From positions 366,598-430,597 of the forward strand of contig NZ_BMLY01000003.1 of the NCBI RefSeq assembly GCF_014645555.1: a DNA stretch of 64,000 nt, given 5' to 3'. Under the pieces are notes generated by a model. The model did not search any database, was not told the origin of the DNA, and saw only the letters and a list, made by a program, of their open reading frames with translations. Shown here piece by piece: positions 19,615 to 28,904 of this stretch (the first letter of the stretch is position 1; each line of letters begins with the position of its first letter). The DNA comes from Silvimonas amylolytica. GTDB taxonomy: Bacteria; Pseudomonadota; Gammaproteobacteria; Burkholderiales; Chitinibacteraceae. A program made the translations under genes and the position numbers.

Positions 19615-20688
19615 ATGTCTGACGAGCTGCTCAAGGGCCATCGCGAAGCAATCGACCGCATTGACGCGGAAATTCTCAAGCTGTTGAACCAGCGTGCCGA
19701 GCACGCGCGCACCATTGGCGAGATCAAAGGTGGTGGCGTGGTGTATCGCCCTGAGCGCGAAGCTCAGGTGCTGGCACGCATCAAGTCGCTCAACATGGGC
19801 CCGTTGTCGGATGAAACCGCCGCCAAACTGTTCCGTGAGGTGATGTCCGCGTGCCTGGCGCTTGAGCGTCCGCTGACCATTGCTTATCTCGGCCCGGAAG
19901 GTACTTTCAGTCAGGCTGCTGCAATCAAGCATTTTGGTCACGCCGCCGAAACGCTGGCCTGTGGCTCGATTGACGAAGCATTCCGTGCCGTCGAATCGGG
20001 TTCTGCCGACTATGTGGTTGCGCCGGTTGAGAACTCCACCGAAGGTGCCGTAGGCCGGACGCTGGATCTGATGGTCAGTTCTCCGCTCAATATCTGTGGT
20101 GAAGTGGTGTTACGCATTCATCATCACCTTTTGCGCAAAGGTGATGGTGTTGCCGGTATTTTGCGCGTGTATTCGCACGCCCAGAGCCTGGCGCAATGTC
20201 ATGAATGGCTGAACAAGAACCTGCCGGCGGGTGTTGAGCGGATTTCAGTTGCCAGCAACGCCGAGGCCGCGCGTCTGGCCAGTAAAGAGCCCAACAGCGC
20301 CGCCATTGCGGGCGATGCTGCCGCGGAGCGTTTTGGCCTGACCCGGCTGGCCCAGAATATTGAAGACGAACCGAATAACACCACGCGCTTCCTGGTGCTG
20401 GGAGGTCAGCAAACCGGCCCGTCGGGCAAGGACCGTACCTCGCTGGTGGTGTCAGCGCCTAACCGTCCGGGCGCACTGGCCTCTCTGGTAGAACCGCTGG
20501 CAAGCAACGGCGTATCAATGAGCAAGTTTGAGTCCCGCCCCAGTCGTACCGGGTTGTGGGAATACGTGTTCTTTATTGATGTAGAAGGGCACGTGTCTGA
20601 ATCGCGTGTGGCCAATGCGCTGACTGCGCTGGGCAACGTTGCAGCATTTGTGAAGGTGCTGGGCTCTTATCCGCAAGCCGTGATTTAA
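19615..20688 (+). CDS. pheA: Bifunctional chorismate mutase/prephenate dehydratase (P-protein)
   Basis: This 357-residue enzyme carries out two steps to phenylpyruvate. The chorismate mutase domain covers about residues 1-90 (REAIDRIDAEILKLLNQRAEHA). The prephenate dehydratase domain covers about 93-270 (AYLGPEGTFSQAAA, with NNTTRFLVLG at its end). The ACT domain (about 280-355) has GALASLV and the ESRPS motif used for phenylalanine feedback binding. CAGGAGAGG precedes the ATG. The upstream 130 bases hold GC-rich inverted repeats but no leader peptide that I could recognise. Confidence 0.96.
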   Translation: MSDELLKGHREAIDRIDAEILKLLNQRAEHARTIGEIKGGGVVYRPEREAQVLARIKSLNMGPLSDETAAKLFREVMSACLALERPLTIAYLGPEGTFSQAAAIKHFGHAAETLACGSIDEAFRAVESGSADYVVAPVENSTEGAVGRTLDLMVSSPLNICGEVVLRIHHHLLRKGDGVAGILRVYSHAQSLAQCHEWLNKNLPAGVERISVASNAEAARLASKEPNSAAIAGDAAAERFGLTRLAQNIEDEPNNTTRFLVLGGQQTGPSGKDRTSLVVSAPNRPGALASLVEPLASNGVSMSKFESRPSRTGLWEYVFFIDVEGHVSESRVANALTALGNVAAFVKVLGSYPQAVI

Positions 20689-20720
20689 GCGGTGTCAGAT
20701 CTGAAACTCTGGATTGCGCT

Positions 20721-21308
20721 ATGAAATCAGTCGTGGTGTTTTGTGGTTCACGCAAGGGCGAACGGCCAGAGTACCTGGCCGCTGCGCGTGAACTGGGGCA
20801 AGTGCTGGCCGAGCGTGAACTGACGCTGGTTTACGGCGGTGGTCGCGTGGGCCTGATGGGCGCGGTGGCAGAAGCCGCACTCGATGCCGGTGGCAAAGTC
20901 ATTGGGGTGATTCCGGCCTTCATGCGTGAGCGTGAACTGGCGCTGGCGCAGTGTACCGAGTTGATTGTGGTTGACTCCATGCATACCCGCAAAGCGCGCA
21001 TGGCTGAACTGGGCGACGCATTTATCGCCATGGCAGGTGGCTTTGGCACCTTTGATGAACTGTTCGAGATTCTGACCTGGGGTCAAATTGGCATTCATGG
21101 CAAACCGGTCGGTTTGCTGAATACCGCCGGCTATTACTCGGCGTTGCGCCAGTTTCTGGAACAGACGGTGACTGAAGGCTTTGTGCACGATGGTGAGCTG
21201 GCCAAACTGCAAATGGCCGATACCCCGGTCGCACTGGTTGAGCGCCTTGCTGTCACACCCGTATTGCCGGCGCGCTGGCAAAAAGCCGACCTGTTCAGCA
21301 AGACCTGA
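20721..21308 (+). CDS. LOG-family protein (putative nucleoside-5'-monophosphate phosphoribohydrolase)
   Basis: This 195-residue Rossmann-like protein belongs to the LOG (TIGR00730) family, members of which release bases such as cytokinins or adenine from nucleotides. The first motif is VVFCGSRKG, the second VYGGGRVGLMGAVA, and the third AGGFGTFDELFEI. In most family members the third motif is PGGxGTxxE, so Pro is Ala here, while the catalytic Glu and the glycines remain. The gene sits between pheA and hisC, where prephenate or shikimate genes are more usual. No strong ribosome-binding site is visible. Confidence 0.85.
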   Translation: MKSVVVFCGSRKGERPEYLAAARELGQVLAERELTLVYGGGRVGLMGAVAEAALDAGGKVIGVIPAFMRERELALAQCTELIVVDSMHTRKARMAELGDAFIAMAGGFGTFDELFEILTWGQIGIHGKPVGLLNTAGYYSALRQFLEQTVTEGFVHDGELAKLQMADTPVALVERLAVTPVLPARWQKADLFSKT

Positions 21309-21385
21309 ACCCGATATTCAACCTTCATGGTGCAGTCATCCGCTGACTGCGCCCGTTTTTACACAACATGATCTGGTGATAGACG

Positions 21386-22486
21386 ATGTCCCTGCGTGAC
21401 CTGGCTCCTGACTATGTGCGTGCCATTGCTCCTTATCAACCTGGCAAGCCGATTGGCGAGCTGGCCCGTGAAATGGGCCTGAACCCTGACGACATCGTCA
21501 AACTGGCATCCAACGAAAACCCGCTGGGTATCAGCCCCAAAGCCAAAGCGGCGCTGGAGCGCGAGATCGCCGAACTGGCCCGTTATCCAGATGGCAACGG
21601 TTTTGATCTGAAAGCCGCAGTGGCCAAAAAGTACAATGTGGACATGAGTCAGATCGTACTGGGCAATGGCTCTAACGACATTCTGGAACTGGTCTCGCAT
21701 GCGTTTCTGACCAGTGCCGATGCGGCTGTTTACTCGCAATACAGCTTTGCGGTGTACGCGCTGGCCACGCAGGCAGTGGGTGCAACGCGCATTGAAGTGC
21801 CGGCGGTGGAGTATGGCCATGACCTGCCAGCCATGCGTGCTGCCATCACCCCGAACACCAAGGTTGTGTGGATTGCCAACCCCAATAATCCGACGGGCAC
21901 GTTGGCCCGCCCTGGCGACCTGGTGGAGTTCCTGGAAAGTTGCCCGGCCCACGTGCTGGTCGTGCTCGATGAGGCATACACCGAATACCTGGCACCGGAG
22001 AAGCGCCCGGATACGCTGAACTGGCTGGCGCGTTTCCCTAACGTGATTGTGGTGCGCACCTTCTCCAAAGCCTATGGTTTGGCGGGCTTGCGCGTTGGTT
22101 TTGCGCTAACCAGCCCGGAGGTGGCAGACGTTCTTAACCGTGTGCGTCAGCCGTTCAACGTCAATAGCCTGGCGCAAGCTGCAGCCTGCGCCGCACTGGA
22201 AGACACCGTCTTCCTGGACGAATCCCGCCGCGTGAACGATGCCGGCATGAAGCAATTGACCGACGCGTTTGTACACCTGGGCCTGCCGTTTATTCCGAGC
22301 TACGGCAACTTTGTGACCTTTCACTGCGGTGATGCCGCAGCGCTGAACCAGTTCTTGCTCAAGCGAGGCGTGATTGTCCGTCCGATCGCAGGTTACGGCA
22401 TGCCAGACAGCCTGCGGGTGTCGATCGGCTTGCCAGAAGAAAACGCACGGTTTATCACCGCGCTGGAAGAAGCGCTGCAAGACTAA
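21386..22486 (+). CDS. hisC: Histidinol-phosphate aminotransferase
   Basis: This 366-residue class I/II aminotransferase has the PLP lysine near residue 228 (TFSKAYGLAGLRVGF), ANPNNPTGT for cofactor and substrate contact, and the N-terminus APYQPGKPI. It transaminates imidazole acetol phosphate in histidine synthesis. Enzymes in the serC-pheA-hisC setting (often called HisC2) may also act on aromatic keto acids. The gene is followed by a terminator, so tyrA and aroA, which often come next, are absent here. Confidence 0.93.
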   Translation: MSLRDLAPDYVRAIAPYQPGKPIGELAREMGLNPDDIVKLASNENPLGISPKAKAALEREIAELARYPDGNGFDLKAAVAKKYNVDMSQIVLGNGSNDILELVSHAFLTSADAAVYSQYSFAVYALATQAVGATRIEVPAVEYGHDLPAMRAAITPNTKVVWIANPNNPTGTLARPGDLVEFLESCPAHVLVVLDEAYTEYLAPEKRPDTLNWLARFPNVIVVRTFSKAYGLAGLRVGFALTSPEVADVLNRVRQPFNVNSLAQAAACAALEDTVFLDESRRVNDAGMKQLTDAFVHLGLPFIPSYGNFVTFHCGDAAALNQFLLKRGVIVRPIAGYGMPDSLRVSIGLPEENARFITALEEALQD

Positions 22487-22504
22487 CCTTGATGGTCGAT
22501 TGCG

Positions 22505-22535
22505 AAAAGCCCGGTTAATCCGGGCTTTTTCTTTT
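22505..22535 (+). terminator. Terminator after hisC
   Basis: A 10-bp stem (AAAAGCCCGG and complement) with a TTAAT loop is followed by CTTTTT-rich sequence, 19 bases after the hisC stop codon. Confidence 0.88.
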
Positions 22536-22561
22536 TGGATGCGTCCGAGCGGTGTACCGGT

Positions 22562-23587
22562 TTATGGGGTCATACGGACCACCACTTTGCCGAACGCACC
22601 CCGTTCCAGATGGGCCAGCGCTGCCGGCAGGTCTGCCAGGGCGTATTCGGCATCGATTACCGGCTTGATGCCTTTAAGGTCGATCCACTGCGCCAGCTCC
22701 CGCAACGCCTTGCGGTTGCCGACGCCAATGCCTTCGATACGGGCACGGCGGGCGAACATCTGCGGTGTTGGGATCTCTAGCTGAAAACCTTCAAACACGC
22801 CAATGATGGCGATGCGTCCGCCTATCGCCAGTGCATCCAGCGTGTGTTTTATGTTCTCGCCCCCAGCCAGTTCAATGGCGTGATCCACGCCACGGCCTTC
22901 GGTTGCCGCCAGCACGGCAGCGGGCCAGTCGGGCTGGGTGCGATCAATCACGTGCTGCACGCCCAGCGCTTTGGCTTGCGCGCGTTTCTGTGCACTGGCG
23001 CTGGTCAGCACCACTTGCGCACCGTGACTGAGCGCAAGCTGCGCGGCAAACAACGCTACGCCGCCGCTGCCTTGAACCAACACAGTCTGACCGGCTTGCA
23101 GATGCCCCGTGTTAACGAGCGCAAACCACGCAGTCAGGCCAGCGCAGGTGAGTGTGCTGGCGGCACTGTCATCCAGTGTTTCGGGCGCGTTGACGAGGTG
23201 ATCTTCATGCAGGACCAGATATTGGCTAAACACGCCGGGTAGTGGCCCGCCAAATGCAGTACCCAGCGTCGGGGTGGTGGGAAGCGGGGTATCCAGCCAC
23301 GTGGTCCAGAAGGTGTTGATCACCCGTTGGCCCACGCCCACCCGGCTTACGCCGGGGCCAATCTGCGCCACCGTCCCGGCCATGTCCGAGCCCGGTACAA
23401 AAGGGAATGCCAGTTGCGAGCCCATGCCGTTGGCGATCGTCAGTTGGTCCCGGTAGTTGAGCGAGACCGCCGCTACCTTAACCAGTACTTCATGCGGGCC
23501 AGGCTGCGGCACCGGGACCTCGACCAGTCGCAGTTGATCGCGGCCGAATCCGGCCATTTGCCATTGTTTTGCAGTTTGCGTTGCCAT
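22562..23587 (-). CDS. Zinc-independent alcohol dehydrogenase/quinone oxidoreductase (MDR family)
   Basis: This 341-residue protein is a medium-chain dehydrogenase/reductase. The GroES-like domain (about 1-140) has SLNYRDQLTIANG, the cofactor domain VQGSGGVALFAAQLALSHGAQ, and LGVQHVIDRTQPDW. The cysteine cluster of zinc-containing alcohol dehydrogenases is missing, as in quinone oxidoreductases, so an NADPH-dependent reductase role is likely. It is transcribed divergently from a LysR regulator that may control it. GAGGAA precedes the ATG. Confidence 0.85.
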   Translation of the reverse strand: MATQTAKQWQMAGFGRDQLRLVEVPVPQPGPHEVLVKVAAVSLNYRDQLTIANGMGSQLAFPFVPGSDMAGTVAQIGPGVSRVGVGQRVINTFWTTWLDTPLPTTPTLGTAFGGPLPGVFSQYLVLHEDHLVNAPETLDDSAASTLTCAGLTAWFALVNTGHLQAGQTVLVQGSGGVALFAAQLALSHGAQVVLTSASAQKRAQAKALGVQHVIDRTQPDWPAAVLAATEGRGVDHAIELAGGENIKHTLDALAIGGRIAIIGVFEGFQLEIPTPQMFARRARIEGIGVGNRKALRELAQWIDLKGIKPVIDAEYALADLPAALAHLERGAFGKVVVRMTP

Positions 23588-23691
23588 GATCAGTTCCTCG
23601 GGTTTGTTGGGGTACTGTCATGGTATTGGCGAAAATATCGCCGGTGTTGTGCTATAAATTCGCATGAATGTAGACGTATTGGAACCAATCT

Positions 23692-24651
23692 ATGGCCGGG
23701 CTGGAGCGACTGAGTGGCATTGCGGTTTTTGCACAGGTGGTGGAGTCCGGCAGTTTCAGCGCCGCCGCCGGACGGTTGCATCTGTCGCGCTCTGCTGTTG
23801 GCAAAACGGTGGCGCGGCTGGAGGTGCGGCTCGGGGTGCGGTTGTTTCATCGCACCACGCGCAATCAAAGCCTGACCGATGAAGGCCAGATGTTCTATCA
23901 ACGCTGTTTGCGCGTACTGGCAGAACTGGAAAACGCCGAAGATGAACTGGCGCAAGGCCAGCATGAACCCAGCGGCCGTATGCGTATCACCATGCCGGTG
24001 TTGTTTGGCCGCCGTTGCGTCGCGCCGGTATTGCTGGATCTGGCCGGGCGCTGGCCACGTCTGCAACTGGAGCTGGCATTCAGCGACCGCAAGGTCGATC
24101 TGGTGGAAGAGGGCTTTGACCTGGCCATCCGTAGCGGGCCGCTCACCGACACGCCCGGTCTGAAAATGCGGCCATTGGGCGCGCACAATATGCTGATTTG
24201 CGCGGCACCGGCCTGGCTGGCACGCCATGGCACGCCGCGCACGTTGGCAGATCTGGCTGGGCAACAGGCCATTTTCTATGGTCGCACGACGCACGACGCA
24301 GAATGGGTCTTTCAGGGTATGGCTGGCGAAGCCATTCCGGTGCGGTTGCTGCCACGCATTGCGCTGGATGATCTGGATGTGATGATGCAGGCGGGCTGTC
24401 AGGGCCTGGGTCTGGTACGGCTGCCCGGCTGGCTGGCGGCAGACGCCCTGGAGTCCGGGCAACTGGTTGAGTTGACCTTTGCCGAGCGTACCCAGTCCAT
24501 TCCAGTGCATGCCCTCTGGCCGCACGCGCCACAAACGCCGCTCAAAGTGCGCTGGGTACTGGATGCCTTGCTGGAACATGTTTCGCCCATCTTGCGAACA
24601 TCCACGCAACAAGGCGCGCCGGTACTGGATGACGTCGGGATGAAAACCTAA
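23692..24651 (+). CDS. LysR-family transcriptional regulator
   Basis: This 319-residue regulator has an N-terminal winged helix (about 5-65, VVESGSFSAAAGRLHLSRSA, FHRTTRNQSLTDEG) and a C-terminal effector domain (about 92-300). It belongs to the large CrgA/DsdC-like group of LysR proteins. The divergent oxidoreductase gene 104 bases away is the obvious candidate target. A TATAAA at about 23653 could be the -10 element of this gene. The effector is unknown. Confidence 0.9.
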   Translation: MAGLERLSGIAVFAQVVESGSFSAAAGRLHLSRSAVGKTVARLEVRLGVRLFHRTTRNQSLTDEGQMFYQRCLRVLAELENAEDELAQGQHEPSGRMRITMPVLFGRRCVAPVLLDLAGRWPRLQLELAFSDRKVDLVEEGFDLAIRSGPLTDTPGLKMRPLGAHNMLICAAPAWLARHGTPRTLADLAGQQAIFYGRTTHDAEWVFQGMAGEAIPVRLLPRIALDDLDVMMQAGCQGLGLVRLPGWLAADALESGQLVELTFAERTQSIPVHALWPHAPQTPLKVRWVLDALLEHVSPILRTSTQQGAPVLDDVGMKT

Positions 24652-24783
24652 AATACGGCATGGCCCGGGCCAGCAGGTCACTACGCCCGGCATGACACAC
24701 ACTACTGGTGCGGCATGACGCTTGCCGTGTCCGTTCAACCCACAACACGTGGCCACAAGCTGCGTGCAGGATGACGATTAACC

Positions 24784-26244
24784 ATGTTGAAAACGCTGGA
24801 ACAACGCTTTCGCGCGCTGGAAAGCAGCGTGGATTTCTGTTCTTTGCGCTATGTCGAGGAAGAAACAGAAAGTCTCGCCGTACGCCAGAACATTCCGCAG
24901 CCGGTCGGCCGCAGTCTTGATCGCGGCATCATGATCACCGTAATGCATCAGGGTGGCTACGGCTATGCCGCTACGCCAGATCTTTCTGATGCCGGCGTCA
25001 CCGCCGCATTTGAACGTGCCAAAGCCTGGGCCTTGGCGACTGCTCACCGTTCGGTATTCGATTACCGTCAGATTGCCCCACCTAACCCCACCGGCCGTTA
25101 CCTTGGTCCGACCGCAGACCAACCGCTGAACTGGCACCGCAAAGACTTGATGGCGCTGCTGATGGATGAATCGCGCGCCTGCCAGATCGACGAACGTATT
25201 GTTGACTGGGGTGCCAACGTCGACCGGCTGGAAGTGCGTCAGTTGTTCCTGACCTCCGGTGGCGGGGCTGTCGAACAGCATTACCGTGCGGTCATCCCGT
25301 CACTCTCGGCCACCGCATTTGCAGATGGCGATTCGCAAACCCGCAGCCTTGGGGGCCAGTACAACGGGTATTGCCGCCAGGGCGGCATGGAAGTACTGAC
25401 CCAGTCTGGTCTGTATGGCGCGGGCAAACGTGTGGCGGATGAAGCTTTGCAGCTCTTGCTGGCGCCCAATTGCCCGAGCGGCAGCATGGATCTGCTACTG
25501 ATGCCGTCGCAAATGATGCTGCAAATCCACGAAAGCATCGGCCATCCGCTGGAGCTGGATCGTATTCTGGGTGACGAGCGCAATTACGCGGGCACCAGCT
25601 TTGTCACGCTCGATATGTTTGGCGAATACCGCTATGGCTCGCCGCTGTTGAACGTCACTTACGACCCGTCACGCACCAATGAATTTGCGGCCTACGGTTG
25701 GGATGATGACGGCAATGCCGCCGAAAAAGCCTTCCTGATCCGCGATGGCATGCTGGAGCGCCCGCTGGGTGGCGCGATCAGCCAGGCACGCGCCGCAGCC
25801 GAAGGCAAACCAGTGCAGGGTGTGGCCAATAGTCGTTCCAGTAACTGGAATCGTGCACCGATCGACCGCATGGCCAACCTCAATGTGGAGGCGGGTGACA
25901 AAACGCTGGACGAACTCATCGGCGGCATCGAGCACGGTGTGTTGATGGATACCAATGTGTCCTGGTCGATTGATGATTCGCGCAATAAATTCCAGTTCAG
26001 TTGTGAGTGGGGCCAGGTCATTGAAAACGGCCAGCTCAAGGGCGTGGTCAAGAACCCGGGCTACCGCGGGATTTCTGCCACCTTCTGGCGCGCGCTCAAG
26101 GCGGTGGGCAATGGCACAACGGATGACGTCATGGGCACGCCGTACTGTGGCAAAGGTGAACCCAACCAGGTGATTCGCGTGGGGCACGCTTCCCCGGCGT
26201 GTGTGTTTGGCAATGTCGAGGTATTCGGGGGAGAGGGCGCATGA
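24784..26244 (+). CDS. TldD-family metalloprotease subunit
   Basis: This 486-residue protein is the zinc-bearing member of a TldD/TldE pair. These heterodimers degrade unfolded peptides inside a closed chamber and in some bacteria trim leader peptides of modified peptides. The metal motif HExxxH is at residues 249-253 (IHESIGHPLELDR). This wording differs from the HEAVGH of E. coli TldD as I remember it, which points to a separate clade. The TldE-like partner starts in the stop codon. A second, canonical pair elsewhere in the genome would be expected. Confidence 0.87.
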   Translation: MLKTLEQRFRALESSVDFCSLRYVEEETESLAVRQNIPQPVGRSLDRGIMITVMHQGGYGYAATPDLSDAGVTAAFERAKAWALATAHRSVFDYRQIAPPNPTGRYLGPTADQPLNWHRKDLMALLMDESRACQIDERIVDWGANVDRLEVRQLFLTSGGGAVEQHYRAVIPSLSATAFADGDSQTRSLGGQYNGYCRQGGMEVLTQSGLYGAGKRVADEALQLLLAPNCPSGSMDLLLMPSQMMLQIHESIGHPLELDRILGDERNYAGTSFVTLDMFGEYRYGSPLLNVTYDPSRTNEFAAYGWDDDGNAAEKAFLIRDGMLERPLGGAISQARAAAEGKPVQGVANSRSSNWNRAPIDRMANLNVEAGDKTLDELIGGIEHGVLMDTNVSWSIDDSRNKFQFSCEWGQVIENGQLKGVVKNPGYRGISATFWRALKAVGNGTTDDVMGTPYCGKGEPNQVIRVGHASPACVFGNVEVFGGEGA

Positions 26245-27578
26245 GCCAGCAACAATCACAACAGCGCGCACACTTCTTCGCGCTGGCCGATCACGTCCAG
26301 CATCGTCTGCAGGCGGGTGAGGGCTATACCCTGTGGCTGGAAGGGGAGACCTCTGATTTTGTGCGTTTCAATCACGGCCTGGTCCGTCAGGCAGGTCAGG
26401 TGGCACAGGCGTATCTGACGGTGCGCCTCGTATATGGGCAGAAGCATATCTCGCAAAAGATCGTGCTCTCTGGCAATGCCTCGGATAACGACGCCATTGA
26501 CGGGGTGATCACCGACCTGCGCGCAGCCCTGGCCGATGTGGAAGAAGATCCGCATCTGTTGCTGGCGACCGAGGTTCAGTCGACTGAGTCTGTCGCAGCC
26601 AACCAGTTGCCGACAGCCGAGCAGATGGTGGCTGATATTACTGATGCCGCAGCGGGGCTGGATCTGGTTGGCATTCTGGCCGTTGGCCCGGTGTACTACG
26701 GCTTTGCCAATCAACTCGGTCAACGCAACTGGCAGGAAACCGCCAGCTGGAATTTCGACTGGAGTTTGTACTCGCACGGCGACAAAGCAGTGAAACGTGG
26801 CAGTGCCGGTTTTGTCTGGGACAAACACGCCATCCGCGCGGAGATTGAAGCCGCCCGCACACAAGCTGCGCTGCTGGGCCACGCGCCCAAGTCGCTCACA
26901 CCCGGCGCGTACCGAGCCTATCTGACGCCCGCTGCATTGGGCGAGATTGTCAGCATGCTCAACTGGGGCGGCTTTTCTGAAAAAAGCATGCGAACCAAGC
27001 GCAGTCCGTTGCTCAGGTTACTCAGCGGGTCCGCGTTCTCTGAGCTTGTCAGCATGCGTGAAGACACCTCAGGTGGCCTGGCACCCCGTTTCCAGCAAGA
27101 AGGTTTTATCAAGCCTGATCACGTGGCGCTGATTGATCACGGCAAACTCTCTGGCAGCCTGATCAGCCCGCGTACCGCCCGCGAGTACGACGTGGCTGGC
27201 AACGGGGCCGATGGTTCGGAAGCGGCGGCTTCCTTTAGCTTGCTGGGCGGCGAGTTGCCACAGGCGGACGTGCTCAAGGCGCTGGGCACCGGTTTGTACG
27301 TCAGCAACCTGTGGTACCTGAATTACTCGGACCGTGCCGCAGGCCGTTTGACCGGCATGACCCGTTTCGCCTGCTTCTGGGTGGAAGACGGCGAGATCGT
27401 TGCGCCGCTGAACGTAATGCGTTTTGATGACACGCTGTTCCGCATACTGGGTAGCGAGCTGGAAGCGCTGACCCAAGAGACCACATTCCTGGCCGATGCG
27501 GGCAGTTACGGGGGCCGGAGCAGTGCCAGCATGAATCTGCCCGGTGCCTTGTTGCGAGAGTTGAAACTGGTGTTGTGA
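26241..27578 (+). CDS. TldE/PmbA-family protease subunit
   Basis: This 445-residue protein is the non-metal partner of the upstream TldD-like protein: it keeps the family fold (LEGETSDFVRFNHGLVRQ near the N-terminus, a C-terminal SDRAAGRLTGMTRFACFWVE) but has no HExxxH. The start at 26241 overlaps the tldD-like stop (ATGA), showing obligate co-expression. A strong terminator follows, closing the two-gene operon. Confidence 0.86.
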   Translation: MSQQQSQQRAHFFALADHVQHRLQAGEGYTLWLEGETSDFVRFNHGLVRQAGQVAQAYLTVRLVYGQKHISQKIVLSGNASDNDAIDGVITDLRAALADVEEDPHLLLATEVQSTESVAANQLPTAEQMVADITDAAAGLDLVGILAVGPVYYGFANQLGQRNWQETASWNFDWSLYSHGDKAVKRGSAGFVWDKHAIRAEIEAARTQAALLGHAPKSLTPGAYRAYLTPAALGEIVSMLNWGGFSEKSMRTKRSPLLRLLSGSAFSELVSMREDTSGGLAPRFQQEGFIKPDHVALIDHGKLSGSLISPRTAREYDVAGNGADGSEAAASFSLLGGELPQADVLKALGTGLYVSNLWYLNYSDRAAGRLTGMTRFACFWVEDGEIVAPLNVMRFDDTLFRILGSELEALTQETTFLADAGSYGGRSSASMNLPGALLRELKLVL

Positions 27579-27598
27579 CGGGTGTGTGGTACGCATAA

Positions 27599-27626
27599 AA
27601 AAAGCCCCGCAGATGCGGGGCTTTTT
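27599..27626. terminator. Bidirectional terminator between the TldE-like and alcohol dehydrogenase genes
   Basis: Perfect 13-bp arms (AAAAAGCCCCGCA and complement) lie between two converging genes, with A and T runs on both sides. Confidence 0.9.
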
Positions 27627-27641
27627 GTTGGCAATGCCGGA

Positions 27642-28703
27642 TCAGAACGACTTCTGCAGCGATTTCATGTCAATCACGAAGCGGTACTTCACATCGCTCT
27701 TGAGCATGCGCTCGTAGGCATCGTTGATGTTCTGGATGTCGATCACTTCAATATCGCTGACGATATTGTGCTCGGCGCAGAAATCCATCATTTCCTGGGT
27801 TTCGGCAATGCCGCCAATGCACGAGCCGGCAATCTGCCGACGGCGCATCACCAGCGGAACGGTCTGCAGTACCGGCTCGACCGGGCCCAGCAGGCCAACC
27901 AGCACCAGCGTGCCGTCACGCTTGAGTGTATTGGCATACGGGTTCAGGTCATGCGAGTACGGCACGGTATCCAGAATGAAGTCGAATGCGCTGGCAACGG
28001 CATCCATCTGGGCCTGGTCAGTCGACAAAACGACGTGATCTGCACCAAGGCGACGCGCTTCGGCTTCTTTGCCCGGCGAACGGGTAAACAGCGTGACCTC
28101 TGCACCCATGGCCTTGGCAAATTTCAGGCCCATATGGCCCAGACCGCCCAAACCCACCACGGCGACCTTGCTGCCCTTGCCCACTTTCCAGTGCTTGAGC
28201 GGGGAGTACGTCGTGATGCCGGCGCACAGCAGCGGCGCAGCGGCTTTGATGTCGATCTTTTCAGAGACATTCACCACAAACTTGTCGGACACCACGATGC
28301 GCTCGGAGTAACCGCCAAAGGTGGGCATGCCGTCGTGACGATCCAGCCCGTTGTAGGTCGGGGTCGGGTATGCCTCGCAATATTGTTCCAGCCCTTCAGC
28401 ACATGCTGCGCAATGCTGGCAGGAATCGACCAGACACCCCACGCCGACCAGATCGCCTTCCTTGAACTTGGTGACCTTTGCGCCAACGCTGGTCACGCGG
28501 CCGACGATTTCGTGGCCTGGCACCATCGGATAAATACTGTTGTGCCAGTCGTTGCGGGCCTGGTGCAGGTCAGAGTGACAAACGCCGCAATACAGAATGT
28601 CGATCACGACATCATTGGCGCGCGGGTCACGACGGGTGACCAGCGCAGGGGCCAGCGACGAGGTAGCCGACTGCGTGGCAAAACTGCGAATATTCAAAGC
28701 CAT
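27642..28703 (-). CDS. NAD(P)-dependent zinc alcohol dehydrogenase, YahK-like
   Basis: This 353-residue enzyme is a zinc-containing medium-chain dehydrogenase of the cinnamyl-alcohol dehydrogenase/YahK group, which usually reduces aldehydes with NADPH. Catalytic zinc ligands lie in YCGVCHSDLH and PGHEIVG; the structural zinc site is SCQHCAACAEGLEQYC; the nucleotide site is VVGLGGLGHMGLKFA. It is divergent from an AraC regulator, a layout like yqhC-yqhD, so aldehyde-responsive control is plausible. AGGAG precedes the ATG. Confidence 0.92.
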   Translation of the reverse strand: MALNIRSFATQSATSSLAPALVTRRDPRANDVVIDILYCGVCHSDLHQARNDWHNSIYPMVPGHEIVGRVTSVGAKVTKFKEGDLVGVGCLVDSCQHCAACAEGLEQYCEAYPTPTYNGLDRHDGMPTFGGYSERIVVSDKFVVNVSEKIDIKAAAPLLCAGITTYSPLKHWKVGKGSKVAVVGLGGLGHMGLKFAKAMGAEVTLFTRSPGKEAEARRLGADHVVLSTDQAQMDAVASAFDFILDTVPYSHDLNPYANTLKRDGTLVLVGLLGPVEPVLQTVPLVMRRRQIAGSCIGGIAETQEMMDFCAEHNIVSDIEVIDIQNINDAYERMLKSDVKYRFVIDMKSLQKSF

Positions 28704-28904
28704 GATTTTCTCCTGTCATGTTGCGGTCATCCCCGCCGGCAGGCAGGGAAACTGCTGCGTATTATTGAAGAGTATGCCGCGCTCTTGAATGCCCGTTTCT
28801 GCGGAACACTTGCCTGATTCTGCTGATCCGCACCACAACATCTGTCGCGCACGCGCATACGCTGATACATTCGTCCAGCCTTGTTTCCTGCTTGTGACAA
28901 ATAC

